Source of the DNA: Isoetes taiwanensis
Taxonomy: Eukaryota; Streptophyta; Lycopodiopsida; Isoetales; Isoetaceae
Assembly (NCBI GenBank): GCA_021234155.1
Contig: JAJEKV010000051.1
Coordinates: 8,018,105-8,082,104, forward strand
Direction of reading: 5' to 3'
DNA: 64,000 bases
Shown here: positions 35,301 to 46,065 of the stretch, piece by piece
Position numbering within the stretch: the stretch's first letter is position 1
Layout: every line of letters begins with the position of its first letter
The notes under the pieces: generated by a model
Database searches by the model: none
What the model saw: only the letters and a program-made list of their open reading frames with translations
Told to the model about the DNA's origin: nothing
Made by a program: the position numbers and the translations under genes

Positions 35301-35650
35301 TTTTTAGAGAATAAAATTATGGTCATTTCGAAATAATTACATTTCACTTCGTATCCTACTAAATCATTACGATTAAGATACTAATGGTACGAAAATCCTA
35401 AAATCGTAGGGTACGAAATTAATTTCACGCCAACTTTTATATGGTCGTGAAGGAGAAGGATCGGCCAATTCTGCCAAACAGAATGCCGAAGGCTCCGCTC
35501 AGCTCTCCTTCCCACCCCCGCCGCCCTTGAAACACCGGGAATTAATTTCCTTACCTTTTCGAGCTCTTAGCCGGTTATGGCATAGGTTCTTGGCTAATTC
35601 TGTCGCGAGGAGCCCAAAGAAGACCTTCATGAAATTTCGAAACCAATTAC
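32400..35650. other. About 3 kb AT-rich DNA, no supported gene
   Basis: Short repeats are present: TCACCACAT(G/A) words at 32,425-32,510 and TTTCGC(T/C)(T/C)ACGCG words at 32,790-32,868. A minus-strand frame at 33,549-33,800 (83 codons) has no recognisable motif. Nothing else stands out. Confidence 0.35.
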
Positions 35651-35683
35651 ATTTGAAAGTCAGGAGCCTTCGATGATTCGGCG

Positions 35684-35978
35684 GTGATTACTCTTCTTCC
35701 GAGCTTTCTTACGAGGTGGATTCTTGAAGTGGATTCCTCGGCGTGGATTCTTAGAGATGCGGCCAGTATGATTGAGAAGATGAGGTGCGGAGGCGAATCT
35801 TCGGGAACCAGCGAAGAAGTAGACCCGGACCCAGAAGAAGAAGAGAATTTTTTTGAATTTCAAAATTGGCTGGAAAGTAAGTAGCATGCTTTTCATTTTT
35901 TGCTTTCTTTTCGATAGAGCTCTCTAACTTTGTGAATTTTTGTTACAGATGAGACCTCAAAACCCTGCAGCTCATGAA
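35684..35978 (+). CDS. Small acidic exon pair, hypothetical 3' end of a gene
   Basis: An open stretch encodes GGESSGTSEEVDPDPEEEEN followed by FFEFQNWLE. It then meets a GTAAGTAG 5' splice consensus at about 35,877. TTTTTGTTACAG at about 35,937-35,948 is a matching 3' splice site. Joining them would add a few residues and a stop near 35,978. There is no in-frame ATG upstream (an in-frame TGA lies at 35,654-35,656), so an upstream exon would be required. It may be the end of a small gene or a coincidence; no family is recognised. Confidence 0.25.
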
Positions 35979-35989
35979 GACAGGCTTTG

Positions 35990-36260
35990 CTTTTTCTTTC
36001 TTTTGATCAAGTTCTTGAGAAATAGGCCTTTTGTGCCTTTGTAATTTTTTGATCCACAGATGCTATAGGCCTTAGTGCCTTTCTTTGTAATGGCCTTGTG
36101 CGTTTGTAATTTTTTGAAAAACAGATGCTATAGACCTTAGTGCCTTTCTTTGTAATAGCTTTGTGCCGACCCTTCTGTGAAACAGGCCTTAGTGCCTTTG
36201 AAATGTAATGCCTGTGCCGACCTTTCTGTAATACAGGCCTTAGTGCCTACTTTAATATAT
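35990..36260. repeat. Short tandem repeats of a GGCCTTAGTGCCTTT word
   Basis: Variants of AGGCCTTAGTGCCTTTCTTTGTAAT and of GTAATTTTTTGA..CACAGATGCTATAG recur four to five times at roughly 50-70 bp spacing. The stretch is non-coding and ends near a GGTGCCCAGCGTTGCTGGGC palindrome at 36,270-36,290. Confidence 0.7.
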
Positions 36261-36604
36261 AACTAATAATGGTGCCCAGCGTTGCTGGGCAGAAGTTGTT
36301 AATGCATGGTGGCATATTAGTCTTTCAAAGTAGTGTTATATGCAACTCCCACTCTTTAATGTCTTCTAAGTAATATCTTATGGCCAAGACATAAGGCAAG
36401 ACTATAAGAAATTTATGCGCCTAGAAATTACTCTCTATGAGAAGGTGAATACTTTGTTGTCCTATGAATTGAACTCGCAACTTTGGAAATAGTTCATTGA
36501 GCTTTGCATAGACAATGGTACAACCACATCCCTTGAAACACCCCTTCGTGGGTTCAATTTTGTTGCTTTTCATGCAAGTTGCTTTTCAATTGTTTATCTT
36601 TTTC

Positions 36605-36830
36605 TTTCTTTGTCAACACATTGTAAAGAATGTTGGAATATTAGAGATTTTATGTCAACACAATTGTAAAGAATGTTGGAATATTATAGATTTGTCCTAA
36701 GATGGTGGGCAAGATGAGGCAAAATGTTATTTTAAGCAATAATTGTCTTTATTCATGAGATTGTTGGAATATTAGCGATCATGGTGGGCAAGCGTGGCAA
36801 AAATGCAATGCCTTATGGGATTCACATGAA
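36605..36830. repeat. Short direct repeats (AATGTTGGAATATTA; ATGGTGGGCAAG)
   Basis: GTAAAGAATGTTGGAATATTA occurs near 36,624 and 36,667, and a partial TTGTTGGAATATTAG near 36,761. ATGGTGGGCAAG followed by GGCAAAA occurs near 36,702 and 36,780. The stretch is non-coding. Confidence 0.7.
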
Positions 36831-36840
36831 GAACTTTTTT

Positions 36841-36930
36841 TCCAGCGCTGAAACAGCGCTGGGCAGTTTATCAGCAGCCTAGAAAACTCTATTCAGCATC
36901 GCGCCGCTCACGGCGCGAGCGCTGAGTCGA
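36841..36930. repeat. Two compact GC-rich hairpins
   Basis: CCAGCGCTGAAACAGCGCTGG (stem CCAGCGCTG with a 3-nt loop) and GCGCCGCTCACGGCGC (stem GCGCCG) lie within 60 bp in otherwise AT-rich DNA. The preceding CCCAGCGTTGCTGGGC at about 36,272 is a relative of the first. Confidence 0.7.
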
Positions 36931-38660
36931 AATTTTGTGCCTGGCTGAGGCAGTGCTTAACACCTCGGGTGAATTCAGCAGACCAGACAGAAAAATTTTC
37001 ACACAAAAGAAGTCAGCAGCATGTGAATGGCTGCGGGGTTCGGGAGTTCAGCGCGGGTCAGCAAGGCTTCAGCCCTCGCAGATAGACTTACTCAGATAGA
37101 CTTACTCATGTGATCGCTACATTATATTGTGTTTATTTATATTGAAATTCTTTTTGATTGAATGCAGTAAAGTTATATTGAGATAATGTATGCAAAATAT
37201 ATAAAAGTGCATGTAACAAATATAAGTACATCAGATAATCCATTTTAGATAATCCATCTAGCTAAATGGATGTTGCCTAATGTTGGTAAGGACTAGGGGA
37301 TGGTTGTACTATACCATAATACTTGGTAAGAAATAAAGAGAAAAAGTAAAAATGGAACATAAATGACAAAAAGTTTGCATAACTTTGTGATAATATAGCT
37401 TATCTGACTGGCCTCTAGTGAAAAATGTCAAATCTGTCATTAAATGGGAAGAAATAAATGGGCTTCAGACAAAGGCATATCTTTATTATAACTACTACTA
37501 TTATTGTAGATGGGAATTTACTTACTGAAGTCATTTTGTATATGTATATGATAAGCATACATGCATTTGCGAGCAAATCAATGTGAAAGAAGAGAAATCT
37601 TAATTGTTAATGCTTCAACAGAGATTACTTTTGATACAAAGGTGTTTGTTACATGGTAAATATGGTAAATAATGTAACTTTTTGTTACATGGTATATAAG
37701 GTGTCTGTTGGCCATATTTCAGGGCAGTGCCATTGCAAAAGCTGAAAAAGAGAGAGAGAAGAAATATCATACCTCTCTGCATAGCCAGGGACCATGCCAT
37801 TATCCTTGACCTTTTGAGGTCTTGAATGACATGAAATTTAGAAAATGGTGATAAGTACTGCTATTAAAATTATGATAAGTTCTGCTACCTGTTAAAGGTT
37901 ATTCAAGCTGCAAAATAGGCTCATGGAAGCATTTCAAAGTAGACACTATCTCAGAATTTTAAATACGAATCCCAAGACATTTAGATATGGACCTGGGTGC
38001 ATGCCTGGCATTTCTGTTAAGTTCAAGTATTTAGCAGATCTATGAATGGCATCAAAGTCACCTGCATAAGCTCGTTGCATCTGAGTGATGGATACCCGTT
38101 TGCTCCTTTGTATCTTAATATCGCCAATGCTAGTCTTTCCTGCCCCCTAAGAGTGATGATCTTTGATATGGTGACATAACTATGTAGTAATGGCAGTATT
38201 TAAGTTGTCTGTCACTATGCAACTTCGCCATAGCTAGCATGTTGGGTCTTCACATCCAGCTATAAAGGTTAAGCGCTAGCCCCTGTTAGAAACAACAACA
38301 ACTCTATGATTCTGACCATGTCTCCGATGTCTTCTATGCAACTTCGCCATAGCTAGCAAGTTGGGTCTTCACATCCAGCTATAAAAGTTAAGAGCCAGCC
38401 CCTGTTAGTAGAGAGTGTTAATTGCACTAAACAAATGGTGGAGGAGAGCAGCTCATTCATATCTTACACTGTTGGATCAAGCTCCAGAAGTCTATAATCA
38501 TCGCCGGATTTATTCCACAGATCTGCTCTTTATAAGTCGTGCAAACAGCTCTGTCGTACAGCTCCATGCTATGCTGCCATGCAAGCCAATGACATGCTCT
38601 GCCATCCCTGCTAGAATTGAACCATTAAGAAATTATAATAAACCCTAAGTATTTTAAAGC
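36931..38660. repeat. AT-rich DNA; one 75-bp duplication at 38,216-38,290 and 38,336-38,410
   Basis: ATGCAACTTCGCCATAGCTA, GTTGGGTCTTCACATCCAGC and CCCCTGTTAG recur in order in two copies about 120 bp apart. No gene is supported in the rest of this stretch. Confidence 0.6.
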
Positions 38661-38674
38661 TTAGATAAACACCC

Positions 38675-38810
38675 AATCCATGCCAGAATCGAGCCTGTGA
38701 ACTCGTCATTGGAGAAAGTGAGCTTTTTTAGAGAGGTGAGATTTGCAATGGAGCTTGAAATTTTGCCGGAGAAGCCACTCTTGGCAACAAAGTTCCTCAT
38801 AAAGTACACT
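38675..38810 (-). pseudogene. Leucine-rich-repeat (plant RLP/RLK) fragment
   Basis: On the minus strand the sequence reads KSGFSGKISSSIANLTSLKK and then LTFSNDEFTGSILAWIG. This fits the plant extracellular LRR consensus LxGxIPxxIxNLxxLxxLxLSxNxFTGxIP across one and a half repeats. LRR receptor-like proteins act at the plasma membrane in ligand perception. Only this short piece is recognisable; the flanks (repeats of AAAGTACACTAA at about 38,804-38,850) are non-coding, so it is a gene scrap. Confidence 0.6.
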
Positions 38811-40561
38811 AATAAACTAAAACCATACACTAAAACTCATAAAGTACACTAAGCTAGAACCAGAAAAATCAAAACTTACAGATGGATGAAAGCCCTTTCT
38901 TGTAATACCAAAGTAGCAAGCTGGTGCTCCAGGCCTAGCTTTGGCTATGGCAGATCGAGCTTTATCCAAAGGTATAAAAGACATGAAAATGAAGAACCCT
39001 AGAACCGTAGTCCTTTACGATTGGGCAAAGCCAATCTTCATTATCCCTGCTTCTACTTCCATCATCCATTCTTCTTCTCAACCAGCCTTTGCATCATGCA
39101 ATTCCAGATGCAGATTTTTTGCTATCAGAGCATCTTCTGTCGCTAAAAATTGCTGGAACTCCATCGCCGCAGAGAGAGAGAGCAAGATTCTAAAATGAAA
39201 ACTTAGAGTTCTTTGTGCTCTGCTACCGTAAGCTCGAATGGCAAGAATAACTGTTCCCGTTGAAGGTCGCCATAGCCAGAGATGCGGCCGCCGGATCCAC
39301 ATTCTTTTTTGACTGTTTAAGCATAGAAGAAAGCAACAGGCAACCATTTCTTAACGCTCCTGCAACAATATTATAGGCATCCTTCTTTCATGGATGCATT
39401 ATTCACTACTTGAGTCTCATCAAGAACTATATACTGCCATATTCTTACCTTCAACAAAAAAGAGTATTCCAAAATTATAGCTGTACACTTTAACATCTAC
39501 AACCTTAAAGCAAAAAATACAGAGGCCAGCAGCATGCAAGTGTCAGCGACAACAACACCATTGCAGTTGTGGACTACACAAAGGTAGATGAACAATGAAT
39601 TGTTCCTTAACTACTTCATAAAAAAAAAGGCAGCACCAAAGAAAGTTACATACAATACATATGGGATCTGGAAAATAGATGCCATCCTACCAGTCACATG
39701 CTGTTAAAAACCAATGTTAAAATCCAGGAACACAACATTCCTAAGAATGAATCACAAGGCAAAGGATGGGGTGATATGATTTCTCACATTGAAACAAAAG
39801 AAAAAGGATCTGCAGATGGCAATTCTCACAAGAAAACAAAATAAAAGTGATGGGATAAAAGTGTTTCTGATAGTGATGTAACAGAAATAGGAACTCATGA
39901 TACAAATGACCGAACCAACTACAATATGCCTGTAGAGTTTGTGTTGCTTTACATCAAATACAATATGGTTGTGAAGATTGTGTTCCTTTCTTCTTCTTCT
40001 ATATTTGAATACCTATATAATAAAGTGCACTTTGGCAAAAATCAAATTGGGAAGACTGTTGAAGCACACCATGCAAAGTTCATAGAAGATAAACTCCACA
40101 GAATATTTTCTGTTTCCTGCACAGTAGTAAAATTCGACCTTAGATTGCTTATGCTATTTTATATACTGTAAAATTTGACCACCGACAGTTGAATAGTTTT
40201 ATTGATTTTGAAGATAAATTGCATCAAAAATTATCTATGTATACACAAAATTAGACTCTTCTTCAAAAAGATAAGTAGTAAATTGTATTACTTCCTACGA
40301 TTACAAAGGATGAACAGTCAGTATATAGTCATGTTAATAGTTATAAGTGGAAAACTCACAGAGGCAACAAAATATCTATTAGATAAAAGTAAACATTCAG
40401 AACTTCTTCTGGTCATGCTGTGCTCCACCACGATAGATGTTCATTGTCCATTCAACCTCACCTACGACTCGGAATTCCAATGTATCACCAACTTTAAGAG
40501 AATAGTGGCTGACTAGCAGATCCCAATTATGACTCAAATAATATCGACTATGATAGTTGAG
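38811..40561. other. AT-rich DNA, no supported gene
   Basis: Several short frames (for example minus 39,347-39,078) lack recognisable motifs. This is the left flank of the copia insertion at 40,567. Confidence 0.35.
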
Positions 40562-40566
40562 TTTTT

Positions 40567-41156
40567 TGTTGGATTAATAAAAAAAACAATTCCTTGCAAG
40601 GATGTAAGCTCGACACAATGATTTACTTGTACTTTCAATCTAGCAATATTAAATCAATAAAACATCTTCAAGTACAAAAGCATCTAGTATCAAGAAAGCC
40701 AAGTTATGGTCATTCATTCCTTGATATGCTCAAAATCATTTCATCACTTTTACTCTAAGCAATGAGTACTTCCTAAGCTCAAACTATAGATCATCATCAT
40801 CGAGAGCTCCACACACCTCAAACCCGGCACCCCATTCCTATGTATCTCTTGCACGACGGTTACGGCTAGATCTCAGTGACTCAGAATAGAAACCTCATCT
40901 ACAGCTTATATCCCACATGCCAACAAAAGGAATATAGCGTTTTCATCAAGCACATAAGGCACATAAAGCACTTAAAGCACATAAAGCACTTATATGCATA
41001 AAGCACTCAGTTGTATACGAATCTTCAACTGTAAGACCATTACAACCCATCGCCACTTTGCTTCTCATAGGTTGATCTTGAAAGTAAAAATATATTCACT
41101 GCCACTGCTTCTCATGAATATAAGATGCATATAATATAACCTGATACACACTAACA
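40567..41156 (-). repeat. Copia 3' LTR
   Basis: In the plus direction it starts TGTTGGATTAAT and ends CACACTAACA, forming the TGTT/AACA inverted terminus. It contains a run of CATAAAGCACTTA-like words near 40,960-41,005. The adjacent polypurine tract lies at 41,157-41,170. Confidence 0.97.
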
Positions 41157-41274
41157 TCCTCCTTCATGTTATACTTATATGCATTATTTTCCCTTTTAGA
41201 TAGCTAAATCTTGTCTCAGCTAGAGATTTTGTAAGCAAATCTGCTAACCGATCTTGATCTGATATATACCATAT

Positions 41275-42660
41275 TTACAAGGTCTTTTCTAATGACCTCC
41301 CGATAAAGTGCATTTCAAGTTCTATATGTTTAGTCCTCTCATGTAGAATTTGGATTCTTTGATAAAGCAATGCGGCTTGTACTATCACACCAAATGTTGG
41401 TAGCCAATGATTGTTCAAATCGGTTCTATGATTAACCTTCTCTCCCAAATAATTTCCTTTGAGCATAAAGTAGCAGCAGCATATTCTGCCTCAGCACTGG
41501 ACATAGCTATGGCAGTTTGTTTTTTGCATTTCCAAGATATAGGGGCTCCTCCCAGCATGACAAGATATCCTGAAGTTGACTTCCTTGTATCTATATCTCC
41601 TCCCCAATCCGCATCACAAAACCCTTCTAATTCCAAGTTATTAGTTTTGTATGCAACTCCTTCTTCAGCAGTACCTTTTAAATATCTTAAAACTCGTTTT
41701 GCTGCAGTCCAATGTTCTCTGCCAGGATTAGTGTTGTACCTGCTTAACATGTTAACACTATGTGCAATATCAGGCCTTGTGCAATTGGCCACATATGCTA
41801 AACATCCAACCAGGGATCTGTAAGGTACTGACTCCATATCTTTTCTCTCACCTTCATTTTGTGGACACATACTTTCAGTCAACTTACACCCAGGTACAGC
41901 AGGAGTTTTACATACTTTGCAGTCTTGCATGTTAAATCTTTTCAACATGTCATATATTTGTTTCTTTTGGGTGAGCATTACTATACCCTCTGCCCTATTT
42001 CTGGCCATTTCAACACCAAGAAAATTTTTCAACTCTCCTAAGTCAGTCATTTCAAATCTTTGTCTTAGCAAATCTTTACACATATTCAAGCAGGTTGTTC
42101 CTTTAGCCACCATTATATTGTCATCAACATATAAGGCTAAGACACACCATTCTTCTCCATCTTGAAACTTGTAAAGATTACCATCATTATCTAATTTAAT
42201 AAATTTTTGCTCTCTTAAAAAGCTGTCCATGCACTTGTACCATTCTCGGGGGACTGTTTCAAACCATACACTTTGCTCTCCGAGCTTCCAAACTTTGTTA
42301 GTTCCTGCTCAAATCACGGGGCCTGCTTCATAAATATTTCTTCTTCTAAAGTTGCATTCAAAAATGCGGTCTTAACATCCATATGATGTACTTCTAAATC
42401 ACATGCATTTGCAATTGCCGATTAACATTCTCACACTATTCATTTTGACTAATGGAGAAAAAGTTTCATCAAAATCCCGGCCTTTTTTTGTGAGAATCCT
42501 TGTGCCACCGGTCTAGCCTTGTATCTAGGTGTCTTTCCATCCACACTGTTTTAATTACGAATAGCCACTTGTTTCCAACAATATTCTTTCCACAAGGAAT
42601 ATCAACAAGTTCATATGTGTTAGTATTGTGAAAAGAATCCATTTCCTCATTCATAGCATT
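41275..42660 (-). pseudogene. Copia reverse transcriptase and RNase H
   Basis: The RT start is NEEMDSFHNTNTYELVDIP, with VGNKWLFVIK (42,654-42,469). After a broken middle, the long frame 42,230-41,415 has the catalytic box ALYVDDNIMVAKG (YVDD) and DLGELKNFLGVEM. RNase H follows: GFCDADWGGDIDTRKSTSGY and ISWKCKKQTAIAMSSAEAEY, with the catalytic Asp and Glu in place. It ends with HIELEMHFI at about 41,330 (usually HIDVRYHFIR). RT copies the RNA and RNase H removes the template. At least two frameshifts lie between 42,230 and 42,470. Confidence 0.92.
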
Positions 42661-42854
42661 TATCCATTTATCCTTATCTCGCTGAATTTAATACATCCTC
42701 ATATGTACTTGGAATATTTGGATCTAGATGAGTCGGGATCTCAAAAAAATACTATCCAGCTCTCCTTCTATATCTTGAAGTCTTTTACTCTTACCTCGAG
42801 TTGTTCTACCATGAATTGATGGATCAACCTTGATATTTGCTTGCCGCAACCTTT

Positions 42855-43252
42855 CTACTTTGATTGATTTTTTTTTCTCGATGGTATGACAGCACTGGTT
42901 GATGACTCTGATGGCTCAGCTGAAACACCTTGATTTTGGACTTGTGTTTCTTCTGAGTCACCTACTTCTTCATTGGTGTTCTCCTCAATTTCTGCATTTA
43001 TATTCTTAAGGTCATCACGGAGCATCATCATCATAATCAACCACTTTAGTACTTGACCTATTATTTTCAAAGATTATCAACATTCGTTATGTTCTCAATA
43101 ACTTCCTTTTGCTTGTTTTCCTTTATCAGAACTTTATACACTTGTGTTTCATCAAATGTAACATCCCTACTCACCACTACTCCTCTTGTGCTTGGATTAT
43201 ATAATCTGTAGGCTTTGGATTGTTTATCATACCCAACAAGGTAGGTAATCAT
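42855..43252 (-). pseudogene. Copia integrase C-terminal region and linker to RT
   Basis: YLVGYDKQSKAYRLYNPST and RDVTFDE are the standard copia IN C-terminal block (GY....KGYRL.dP.t..v..SRDV.FdE). It is followed by an acidic linker containing NAEIEENTNEEVGDSEETQ, typical between IN and RT. Two frames (43,252-43,067 and 43,070-42,855) overlap. Confidence 0.85.
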
Positions 43253-43420
43253 GGCCTGTCATCCAGTTTCCTCCTCGGTTCTTTCCGGAATGTGTGTGTA
43301 GGCCAAGCATCCATACAATCTTAGCCTACTATAATCCGGTGTCTTCCCCGACCAAAGCATATCGGGAATTGCACCTTGTATGCTCACCGAAGGTAGGCTA
43401 TTTTGAATCATGGCAGCGGC

Positions 43421-44356
43421 TTATGCGGCCTCTTCCCATAGGAAATTTGGAAGCCACGAAAATTTCAACATACTTCTACTGACATTAAGCAAGGTTCTGT
43501 TCTTTCTTTTGCAATCCCATTCGTTGAGGCGTGTATCCGCAAGTAAGTTGTCTTTTATTCCTTTCATTTTGCAATATTGTTTAAATTCCCCTGACAAAAA
43601 TTCTCCACCTCTGTCAGACCTCAAGCATTTGATCTTCCTGCCAGTTTGAGTCTCAACTTCATTTACATATTGTTTGAACACTTCCATTGCCTTATGTTTT
43701 GTTCTCAAACAATAAATGTGAGTATGTCTACTAAAATCATCAATCAGGGTCATGAAATATCTTTTTCCAGATAAGCCTGTTACATTCATAGGTCCACATA
43801 AATCAGTATGTACAAGATCTAATAACCCTTGTGCCTTTTTGTTGGACCTTTTGAAAGCTAATCTACTATGTTTGCCAAGAGCACATCCAGGACATACAGT
43901 TTTTCCAGTTTCATTCAAGTCTGCTTCAATAAATCCTTTTTTGCATAAAAGCTCAATAGTTTTTGAATTTACATGACCAAGTCTTCCATGCCATGTATCA
44001 ACTGATGGCATGGTTATAAGATTAAGACAAGCTGGTTCACAATGTATAGCTTCAAGTCCAAATAGATTTCCAATCCTTTTTCCAATAAACTTCACTTTAT
44101 TTCCAAGTAACACATTACATTGCAATCTCTCAAACACAACCTTATAACCAAGGTCTACCAATTGAGCAATAGAAATTAAGTTTCTAACAAGTCCAGGTAC
44201 ACACAAAACTTTTCTTAACACTACCTTCTTTCCTTGCAAATCAAATAACTCGAGCATCCCACTATCTTTAATTTGCTTGAGTTCTCCATTCCCAAACCCG
44301 AACATGTCACCGGCTTCACCCTTACAATTTTTCAATAGCCTTGAGCTGGACGCCAT
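43421..44356 (-). pseudogene. Copia protease end, pre-integrase and integrase core
   Basis: A 311-codon frame contains the pre-integrase motif DTWHGRLGHVNSKT with CPGCALGKHSR. Next come the integrase core HTDLCGPM (first Asp) and RSDRGGEFLSGEF (second Asp), and a DCKRKNRTLLN segment where copia usually has the catalytic Glu (VERKNRT); here Glu appears to be replaced by Lys. The frame continues to LPNFLWEEAA and stops. Its protease half is joined to the previous frame by an indel near 44,340. Integrase inserts the cDNA; as read, this one is probably inactive. Confidence 0.9.
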
Positions 44357-45438
44357 CTGATTTTTCAGCTCCTGAATCTAAAATGAGAACACCCTTGTCA
44401 TGACATTTTTCCTTTGAAAAATAATTATTTGAGATGTTTACCTCAATATCTTCATCCAGCTCTTCCTCCTCGGATTCTTTAACCATATTTAAGCTTGGAC
44501 TGTTTCTTCCTCCTCTGTTTTTATTCTCAGAATATTTCTTATCTTGTGCTTTATTTCTTTTTGGACTAGGGCACTTATTTGCCATATGACCCTTCCCTTC
44601 ACAATTATAGCATACTATTTCTCTGTCTATCTTAGGACAGTTTCTCTTCAAATGTCCATAACTGTTACATTTAAAAGCAGGGGACCTAACTTTTCTTTAT
44701 CAAATAATTTCTTACCTCTTTTGCCGGCATATAGAATTTACGCTTCATCATCATCGCATCCTTCCCTTGCTCAAACTCGCACGAATCATTTTGATAGCAT
44801 GCTCCTTTGACACGGCAACATTTCTTAAAAGAGTAGCAAGTTGTGAGTTATGAGATCTGACTCTAGAAATGGCAGCAATTGGTAATCTTCATTCAAGACA
44901 ACTCCCGCACCCTCAAGGTCAGCAATAATAGACTCAAACTTCTCAAGAAATTCAGTGATGTTGTCTTTTTCATAAAGTTTTAATCTTCTCAAACTGTTTT
45001 TCCAAAGACATCAATTTGAGAGGATGATTTAACCTCAAAGTTATCAATCATATACTTCCACATGTCTGCTGGAGATTTACCTCTTAATTTTAACTTTATC
45101 ACAGTTCCAACCTTGTTACTAATTATTGATTGTGCTTCCATAATTTTCGTTTTCTCTTCTGCACTTGTCCCTCTAGTACTTGTACTACCAGTTCCTCTTA
45201 CATCTGCAGTTTCAGTTTGTGCACCACCACCTGCAACAGAACTAGCACTGGCACTACCACTAGCTGCTCCAGCACTTCCACTACTTGCTCCAGTACCAGC
45301 AGTATTTGAATCACACAAGTACCATAAGTTCTCAAACTCCAATACTTCCTTTATTCCTTGCTTCCATAACTGGAATCCGCTATCTCCCTTAAACACCTCT
45401 ATGGAATTAAGGAGATTAGCTCCAAACCGTGTTGACAT
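44322..45438 (-). pseudogene. Copia gag with zinc knuckle and start of protease
   Basis: The ATG at 45,438 opens MSTRFGANLLNSIEVFKGDS, a copia gag start (SIEVFKGDSGFQLWK), including a Gly/Ala/Ser-rich insert at residues 46-75. The frame ends near 44,989. A second frame (44,651-44,322) has the zinc knuckle CYNCEGKGHMANKC (CCHC complete) and then LILDSGAEKS, the protease active site D-S-G where copia normally has DSGAS. The frames are separated by indels around 44,660-44,990. Gag forms the particle; the knuckle binds RNA. Confidence 0.9.
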
Positions 45439-45457
45439 CCTGCAGTTGGAATTTTAT

Positions 45458-45471
45458 GGCTCTGATACCAA
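45458..45471 (-). promoter_or_regulatory. Copia primer-binding site (initiator Met tRNA)
   Basis: On the minus strand TTGGTATCAGAGCC directly follows the 5' LTR end. It is complementary to the 3' end of plant initiator-Met tRNA, the standard primer for minus-strand DNA synthesis. Confidence 0.9.
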
Positions 45472-46060
45472 TGTTGGATTAATAAAAAAAACAATTCCTT
45501 GCAAGGATGTAAGCTCGACACAATGATTTACTTGTACTTTCAATCTAGCAATATTAAATCAATAAAACATCTTCAAGTACAAAAGCATCTAGTATCAAGA
45601 AAGCCAAGTTATGGTCATTCATTCCTTGATATGCTCAAAATCATTTCATCACTTTTACTCTAAGCAATGAGTACTTCCTAAGCTCAAACTATAGATCATC
45701 ATCATCGAGAGCTCCACACACCTCAAACCCGGCACCCCATTCCTATGTATCTCTTGCACGACGGTTACGGCTAGATCTCAGTGACTCAGAATAGAAACCT
45801 CATCTACAGCTTATATCCCACATGCCAACAAAAGGAATATAGCGTTTTCATCAAGCACATAAGGCACATAAAGCACTTAAAGCACATAAAGCACTTATAT
45901 GCATAAAGCACTCAGTTGTATACGAATCTTCAACCTGTAAGACCATTACAACCCACTGCCACTGCTTCTCATAGGTTGATCTTGAAAGTAAAAATATATT
46001 CACTGCCACTGCTTCTCATGAATATAAGATGCATATAATATAACCTGATACACACTAACA
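45472..46060 (-). repeat. Copia 5' LTR
   Basis: Same sequence and borders as the 3' LTR. It is followed on the minus strand by the primer-binding site at about 45,458-45,471. Confidence 0.97.
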
Positions 46061-46065
46061 TTTTT

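Larger units (their letters stand above)
40567..46060 (-). mobile_element. Complete Ty1/copia retrotransposon, 5.5 kb, minus orientation
   Basis: Two nearly identical LTRs (40,567-41,156 and 45,472-46,060) flank gag, protease, integrase and RT-RNase H in copia order on the minus strand. The insertion is bordered by TTTTT on both sides (40,562-40,566 and 46,061-46,065), a 5-bp target duplication. The primer-binding site TTGGTATCAGAGCC (initiator Met tRNA) abuts the right LTR, and the polypurine tract GAAGGAGGA abuts the left one. The LTRs differ at only a few positions (near 41,030-41,060), so the insertion is recent, yet the coding region already has several frameshifts. Confidence 0.97.

Noticed and set aside
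41407-45526. Plus-strand frames across the copia element (41,407-41,823, 45,062-45,526 and others)
   Set aside because: Antisense shadows of the copia polyprotein.
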